Below are positions 1 through 4,321 of a DNA stretch of 6,046 bases, one piece after another. Position 1 is the first letter of the stretch. Every line of letters starts with the position of its first letter. The notes below the pieces were generated by a model. The model was not told the origin of the DNA, did not search any database, and saw only the letters and a program-made list of their open reading frames with translations. The position numbers and the translations under genes were made by a program. Source of the stretch: Planctomycetota bacterium (GTDB lineage Bacteria; JAJVIF01; JAPKYR01). The stretch is from assembly GCA_030673355.1 (NCBI GenBank), contig DAOVJF010000177.1:1-6046 (forward strand), in the 5' to 3' direction.

Positions 1-1
1 G

Positions 2-1369
2 AATGACGATTACATGCCTGTGCTCGAGGAGTTGTGGGTCCGATCGGTTGTTTTACGATGCGAAACGCAGGGGATCGGGCCGGAAGTTGTCAAGGATTAC
101 ATAAGGCGGGAATCGTCGGGTTTTGTAGCCAACCGCGGGAATTTCTCACACCCGGAATTCGACCAGGCAGCTCTTGGGGTCGAGGATCAGGTAAATATCT
201 TTTTCACCGGATTCGGACTAATTGTTCTTGTGCATATGGACGGCGGGCTGGATTACGCGATCGAAATCTATGAAGATGCCACTGACCTCAAGGGTTATTT
301 TACCAACCAGTTGATATTCAGGGCGGTTGACCTGGATGTCGACGGCCTGCCCGTCCTCGAAAGAATCCTCCATGATTCTGAAGGTACGCCGATCATAAGC
401 GAACTCCTGTACGGCATGATCGCGGGTAAACTACTCGGTCCGGCAGGCCAGTTTGGTAACGAGTTGACCCTCACCGTCGAATGGAAATCAACGATAGCGG
501 ACTGGACTTTTGATTATATAACCATCCCGGACCGTCTCGAAGCCAGGCTTGATGTGCCGTTCTACGGAGTGGACTTCGAGTACGGCGATCTCATCGCGGA
601 AGCCCTCCTGGGACTGCTCGGGCCGGTAGCGAAACCAAAAATCCTTGAACTTCTCTCTTCGGATAATCTTATGAGAAATGTAATCGGACTTGAATCGCTC
701 CGATGGTTTGACATCGACAGGTATCCGGATGATGCCGCGGAACTTTTCGAGGCTGCCGAACCCCTGATGGCAAAAACCGATTTTACACTGGCGGTACTGG
801 CGAAAGAAGCTTTCGACGCCGACGCGTATTACATTGGCGAACCGTACGATGAAGCCCGTCGAGCGCGAATCGCCGCGAATATCCCCCACCTTTGCGATCT
901 CATGCGGCGCGCGTATGAACATGAGGCTATCGAATATATCGCCAGCACGGCATGGCTTGATATTTACCAGGAAGGGAGCCTAGTCGATCTTCTTGTCGAC
1001 TGCATGCCAATGGTCGCGCAGGTTGTGAATTCCGATTTTCTGGCTAAACAGGAAAATCCCGGCATTTCACTTCCAGAAGGAGAAGTTAAACTCATTTCCT
1101 ATTTCATTCCCCTGGATAACCTGGTCCTGTTCACCTCTACTGAGGACGCGGTCCTGGGGTTCCTTCTCGATGAACTTGATGGTGATGAGATTAACCCGTT
1201 CAGGATATGGACCTATGTCGATTACCTGAATGCCTGGGTAGACTCGGGCGGCGAGATATCGGATGAATGGTTGAACGCTCTGATTCGAATCAGGGCATGG
1301 ACGAACAGCGGCGCATCATTGATCCAGGGGGATGAATTGAAAAGCAGGCTGGATGAAATGATGTTTTGA
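2..1369 (+). CDS. Acidic protein of unknown function with HEAT-like helices, 5' partial
   Basis: I do not recognise this protein. The first ATG is at 14, but the frame stays open to the left edge and the bases before that ATG show no ribosome binding site, so the true start probably lies upstream and this is a C-terminal part of at least 451 residues, ending in TGA at 1367-1369. Counting from that ATG, residues 1-190 are mixed, with beta-like runs (60-74, 80-87, 150-168). Residues about 191-270 read as paired amphipathic helices of HEAT/Armadillo style, e.g. around LLGLLGPVAKPKILELLSSD, with leucines and alanines at helix-packing spacing. Residues 285-340 and 375-451 are also helical. The protein is rich in Asp and Glu, and I see no signal peptide or membrane segment in the visible part. 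HEAT-like solenoids usually bind other proteins, but no partner is indicated. It converges on the transglutaminase-like gene, so the two are not co-transcribed. Confidence 0.8.
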   Translation, partial: NDDYMPVLEELWVRSVVLRCETQGIGPEVVKDYIRRESSGFVANRGNFSHPEFDQAALGVEDQVNIFFTGFGLIVLVHMDGGLDYAIEIYEDATDLKGYFTNQLIFRAVDLDVDGLPVLERILHDSEGTPIISELLYGMIAGKLLGPAGQFGNELTLTVEWKSTIADWTFDYITIPDRLEARLDVPFYGVDFEYGDLIAEALLGLLGPVAKPKILELLSSDNLMRNVIGLESLRWFDIDRYPDDAAELFEAAEPLMAKTDFTLAVLAKEAFDADAYYIGEPYDEARRARIAANIPHLCDLMRRAYEHEAIEYIASTAWLDIYQEGSLVDLLVDCMPMVAQVVNSDFLAKQENPGISLPEGEVKLISYFIPLDNLVLFTSTEDAVLGFLLDELDGDEINPFRIWTYVDYLNAWVDSGGEISDEWLNALIRIRAWTNSGASLIQGDELKSRLDEMMF

Positions 1370-1487
1370 GATTACATGCGCAGGATGCACATGCGACTGA
1401 AGATCATGTGCAGAATGCACATGTTACAGATGCACATGTTACAGATGCACATGTTACAGATGCACATGTTACAGATGCACATGTTAC
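1370..1487. repeat. 15-bp tandem repeat array between convergent genes
   Basis: Four exact head-to-tail copies of ATGCACATGTTACAG start at 1415, 1430, 1445 and 1460, and a fifth copy from 1475 is identical for 13 bases before it runs into the end of the transglutaminase-like gene. Upstream, in the same 15-bp phase, are degraded units at 1385 (first nine bases identical) and, more weakly, at 1400 and 1370. The unit length is a multiple of three, so reading frame is kept across the array. On the - strand the unit reads CTG TAA CAT GTG CAT in the frame of the neighbouring gene, placing a stop codon in every copy; the real stop (TAA, plus-strand 1484-1486) lies in the last copy. Exact units on one side and decayed ones on the other suggest recent local expansion. 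No terminator-type T-run follows. No spacers separate the units, so this is not CRISPR. Confidence 0.9.
1405..1423. other. 8-bp inverted repeat inside the tandem array
   Basis: CATGTGCA (1405-1412) and TGCACATG (1416-1423) are perfect reverse complements separated by the 3-base loop GAA. The left arm lies in a degraded repeat unit and the right arm in the first exact unit. On either strand it could form a small hairpin between the two converging stop codons, but no T-run follows in either direction, so I do not call it an intrinsic terminator. It may just reflect the repeat's own palindromic parts (TGCA, ACATGT). Confidence 0.4.
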
Positions 1488-3847
1488 GCTGGAGATCTTC
1501 TCGCCTGGCGGGTTGCGTGCTTAAGGTTGGACACATCGGACTTTCTGATTTTTCGGCCCGAATACAGAATATACTGGTACCCGTCGGCGACCTTCCCCAC
1601 AGCCTCGCCCCATTGATGTGACATCAATCCAGCATGGATTACGCAATCCATCTCGGTAGCCAGGCGGTCGGGCCTGACGCCATTCCTTATAAGGATTTTT
1701 CGTACGCGTTTAAGGCTTTTACTTCCAATCGCAAGTGCATGGTTTTTTACGAAATCCGGATTTAACACACGTCGAGACACGTAACTCAAGAGTAGGATCG
1801 AGAAGGAAGCTACGAGCAACCAGAGGGGTCCATCACGGTTAGCCTTTTGACGGCTTATAATCGGATCGACAAATTCGTAAAAATCAAGCTCCCTCTGTTT
1901 TACGAAAGTTATAGCCGACGTAATAACTCGATTAACAGCGGGGAAAATTTTGGTTCTGAACTGGCCGATCGGGTCGTAAATGTACAGGTTTTCGACCATG
2001 TTATGGAGCATTAACCATCTTCCCGCCGCCTGTTCCCCGAATCCCCGCACCCAGCTTTGCGGCGTCGGATCGAATTCCACCCAGCCAAGCTCCGGCCAGA
2101 AAATCTCGACCCAGGCGTGAGCGTGGCGTTCCTGCACGATATACAGGTTTTTCAGAAGGCTGTAGTTGCCGGTGGAATAGCCCGTCACAATCCGTGCCGG
2201 AATCCCGATCGAACGGCAGAGTATCGCTAAGGACGTTGAAAAATATTCACAGTGCCCGCGTCTCGGGTCCCAGGAGAACAGAAAATAATCAATCGCGTCG
2301 AGTTCCGGCGGGACCGCCGACGGGGGATTGAGGGAGTAATTGTAGGATGATTTTAAAAACCGAAGAAGCGCATTGACGCGTTCGTACACTGTATCCGCGC
2401 CAGCGGTAATCTCATAGGCTTTCGCCCGTATCCTGGTGAAATTATACCCGGTGTCCCTGTCGCCCATGGTGCCTTTTTCCGGAAGCTGCGTGTACCGCTC
2501 GAAAAATTCGGGTTCATCCTCAGCAAGTTCATGCAGGTTGTAATCGAACGCGTTCAGGTGGACCCCGCCCGCGAAATCGAATTTCATCGACATGACCTCA
2601 TAGGTCTGTCCAGCGACCATGCTGTCGCCCGCATCGGGCGGGACAATAGTAAAGGTGTCGTCGATTCTGACGCCGGGAACCGGCATTAAAATTTCCCTCG
2701 CCTGGTATGCCGTGAAAATAATGCCGGGAAGGTCGGTTTTAAGGTGGTAAACCTGATCGATTTGCTCGCGATGGGTATCGGGATCGGCCTCGATACCATC
2801 GTTTCGAAGTTCCGGCCCGTATTCAGCATGGAACATTGACCGTCGCACGTTTGGCGCGCCCAAAGACCAGGTGGCGGTAGTGATATCCTCGCTCTGGGTC
2901 CATCCACGGCCTGTATAAATATCGAAACATTTCCCGCGCCAGTACGACTGGAGATTTGATTCGACCTCCATAACCACTTCAGTTGAGGTTGAATTTTCTA
3001 TCAGCCTTCCCTGTGCGATATTAAATTCAGTACCAAATCCGCCATAGTACTGCGCCTGTCCGGATGTGAATATTCCGGTAAGGAGTGCCGTTTCCTGATC
3101 GGGGTCGGTTTCAAGTCCTGTCGATCCGAAAGCTCCAAGCAGCGCGATCTCGGTGCCGGGGGCTTGTGTATGATCCACAGTAAAATAAAGGCTGCTCGAA
3201 ATGATCCAGGAAAATAAAACCACGGGAACTGTAGCGCCGATCGCCAGTCCGAGGTACCTCGCGAGTTGCCGTGGCGGTTTATTTGAAACCGGGACCGGCG
3301 CGTAGTCCTCAAGGAAATCATACGTGTATTTCAGGTGTGAGTGACGTTTACTCCGTCGGGGAAGCCGCGCGAACTCATCGACACTTCCAAGGAACATCGC
3401 GATTCCGATCATCAGGAGAAATCCCAGGAGGCTGTAGACATAACCCGCTGAGAATGACGGTATCGCCGTAAAAACCATCAGGGTAAGGGAGATCGTAAGG
3501 GGGAATATGAAGTCCTGCTTCCGGAACAACTTGAAACATCGCAGAACCAGCATCATGGTGAGCATCTCGCCGAGATACGTACCGAACGAACCCGTGTTTT
3601 CATAAATCTGGAACGCGAAATAAACAAAAACAACAAGCCCGGCGATATCAAGAATGATCCCGATAGTGGTATAATGCCTGTTGCTCAGAATGAAGCCGGT
3701 CATCACGGCGACGACCAGGATACCGAGGAGGTACCATTTCAGGTGTTCATTTGGCAGGATAAGATACACAGTATTGATCGCCACGGCATAAACACCGAGC
3801 CATGCTGCGTAGACAAGAAAATTCGGTTTGTCCTGTGAGGTGGCCAT
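1484..3847 (-). CDS. TgpA-type transglutaminase-like membrane protein
   Basis: A 787-residue polytopic protein with the order known for TgpA-like proteins. About six or seven hydrophobic segments (roughly 10-31, 37-54, 60-81, 112-130, 134-153, 197-221, with a weak one near 92-103) match the DUF3488-type N-terminus. A long beta-rich extracytoplasmic region (about 223-465) includes a RGKCFDIYTGRGW stretch (304-316). The transglutaminase-like core has Cys533 in GHCEYF, His577 in HAHAWVE and Asp593 in EFDPTP, an intact triad. A single membrane segment (about 674-691) and a basic cytoplasmic tail resembling DUF4129 follow. Known transglutaminase-like proteins of this type act on envelope proteins or peptidoglycan; the substrate here is unknown. 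The ATG at 3847 is chosen because an in-frame TAA lies nine codons upstream and the first membrane segment follows at once. Its ribosome site is poor (AGGA only one base before ATG). At 787 residues it is longer than Pseudomonas TgpA. No MoxR ATPase or DUF58 gene, the usual partners, is next to it. The family call is firm; the function is inferred. Confidence 0.93.
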   Translation of the reverse strand: MATSQDKPNFLVYAAWLGVYAVAINTVYLILPNEHLKWYLLGILVVAVMTGFILSNRHYTTIGIILDIAGLVVFVYFAFQIYENTGSFGTYLGEMLTMMLVLRCFKLFRKQDFIFPLTISLTLMVFTAIPSFSAGYVYSLLGFLLMIGIAMFLGSVDEFARLPRRSKRHSHLKYTYDFLEDYAPVPVSNKPPRQLARYLGLAIGATVPVVLFSWIISSSLYFTVDHTQAPGTEIALLGAFGSTGLETDPDQETALLTGIFTSGQAQYYGGFGTEFNIAQGRLIENSTSTEVVMEVESNLQSYWRGKCFDIYTGRGWTQSEDITTATWSLGAPNVRRSMFHAEYGPELRNDGIEADPDTHREQIDQVYHLKTDLPGIIFTAYQAREILMPVPGVRIDDTFTIVPPDAGDSMVAGQTYEVMSMKFDFAGGVHLNAFDYNLHELAEDEPEFFERYTQLPEKGTMGDRDTGYNFTRIRAKAYEITAGADTVYERVNALLRFLKSSYNYSLNPPSAVPPELDAIDYFLFSWDPRRGHCEYFSTSLAILCRSIGIPARIVTGYSTGNYSLLKNLYIVQERHAHAWVEIFWPELGWVEFDPTPQSWVRGFGEQAAGRWLMLHNMVENLYIYDPIGQFRTKIFPAVNRVITSAITFVKQRELDFYEFVDPIISRQKANRDGPLWLLVASFSILLLSYVSRRVLNPDFVKNHALAIGSKSLKRVRKILIRNGVRPDRLATEMDCVIHAGLMSHQWGEAVGKVADGYQYILYSGRKIRKSDVSNLKHATRQARRSPA

Positions 3848-4103
3848 ATCCTGGAAATTAAACTGCTTTTAATATTTTACCACGGTTCCCAGCTTTTGGT
3901 TTCATAACCAGTAAGATAGATAACCATGCGTCCGGTTCATTAATGTTCTGGTCCGGAAGCCGGGTTTCCTGCCGTAATTTGTTTTGAAAAAATGTTGATA
4001 TTTATACGAGAGATTGGTTACTACGATGGATTGGCTGCAGGTTCTGTTAAATAATTGGTATCCAATGTTTGATTCGGTAATATCTGGTAGCCTTTTGGTG
4101 CCC

Positions 4104-4132
4104 TTGACATGGTTTACTATATAAGGTATTAA
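4104..4132 (+). promoter_or_regulatory. Sigma70-like promoter, candidate for the lipoprotein gene
   Basis: A perfect -35 box TTGACA (4104-4109) is followed after 17 bases by TATTAA (4127-4132, four of six matches to TATAAT). Transcription would start near 4139, leaving a leader of about 180 bases before the ATG at 4322. The optimal spacing and exact -35 make this the best promoter match in the gap. Two weaker alternatives lie closer to the gene: a perfect -10 TATAAT at 4202-4207 without a recognisable -35, and TATAAA at 4270-4275 preceded by TTGTGT at 18 bases. Confidence 0.55.
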
Positions 4133-4147
4133 TATCTTACAGGCTTT

Positions 4148-4176
4148 GTTACGTATTACCTTAATATACATGTAAC
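4148..4176 (+). other. Bulged hairpin in the leader
   Basis: GTTACGTAT (4148-4156) can pair with ATAC-AT-GTAAC (4166-4176): nine base pairs interrupted by a two-base bulge, around a nine-base loop. It lies about ten bases downstream of the predicted transcription start and upstream of the terminator-like hairpin, so it would be the first structure of the leader RNA. It is A/U-rich and may be chance. Confidence 0.25.
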
Positions 4177-4220
4177 GAGATATTATGCTGACCTGGGAAG
4201 GTATAATCCTGATGCACGCT

Positions 4221-4270
4221 ATTGCCACGTGATCGATCACATTTTTTGTGTTTGATGCGTGGCAATTTTT
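4221..4270 (+). terminator. Terminator-like hairpin with T-run ahead of the lipoprotein gene
   Basis: ATTGCCACG (4221-4229) and CGTGGCAAT (4258-4266) are perfect 9-bp reverse complements, extendable by two G-T wobble pairs, and the right arm runs directly into five T's (4266-4270). Inside, CACA (4238-4241) and TGTG (4247-4250) can form a second small stem, and 4230-4239 is a 10-bp palindrome (TGATCGATCA). The T-run is only on the + strand side, so termination would be rightward. No + strand gene lies between 1370 and here, and the next start codon is 52 bases downstream, so it would end either a small RNA started at about 4139 or act as an attenuator in the leader. The loop is long (28 bases) for an intrinsic terminator, and the repeat could instead be a regulator binding site. 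Confidence 0.5.
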
Positions 4271-4306
4271 ATAAAGCGGATGTGGAACAAGTACCTGGAA
4301 GTGAAC

Positions 4307-4313
4307 AAAGGAG
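4307..4313 (+). promoter_or_regulatory. Strong ribosome binding site
   Basis: AAAGGAG with 8 bases before the ATG at 4322 is near-ideal. It decides the start over the in-frame GTG at 4301. It lies downstream of the terminator-like hairpin and is not part of that stem, so the hairpin as drawn would not hide it. Confidence 0.85.
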
Positions 4314-4321
4314 AACCCGTC

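Larger units (their letters stand above)
3848..4321. other. Divergent intergenic region, AT-rich, no gene seen
   Basis: This 474-base gap separates the divergent transglutaminase-like and lipoprotein genes and is visibly richer in A+T than its neighbours. I see no convincing coding frame. The right half holds the promoter, hairpins and ribosome site listed separately. The left half (3848-4100) holds little: three ATTGG pentamers (4013, 4030, 4054) and an inverted CCAAT (4062-4066), the last two forming a 5-bp inverted repeat with a 3-base loop, and an imperfect -10-like TAAAAT on the - strand (3874-3879) with no good -35 for the transglutaminase-like gene. Confidence 0.7.

Noticed and set aside
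8..17. Ten-base match GATTACATGC, repeated at 1370-1379, as possible direct repeats around the first gene
   Set aside because: Ten-base matches are expected several times by chance in 6 kb, and there is no transposase or further similarity around them.
488..922. A - strand frame of 144 codons inside the first gene
   Set aside because: It is fully antisense to a longer, better-composed frame and shows no domain or initiation signal.
1415..1487. Possible CRISPR array
   Set aside because: Units are 15 bp and directly adjacent with no spacers, and there are no cas genes.
1376..1621. A + strand frame of 81 codons beginning with MHMLQ-type repeats across the 15-bp array
   Set aside because: Its repeats are just the translation of the tandem array, and the rest runs antisense through the end of the transglutaminase-like gene. 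No ribosome site is seen.
3874..3879. TAAAAT as -10 box for the transglutaminase-like gene
   Set aside because: No acceptable -35 lies at 16-18 bases, and AT-rich hexamers are common here, so I do not list it as a promoter.
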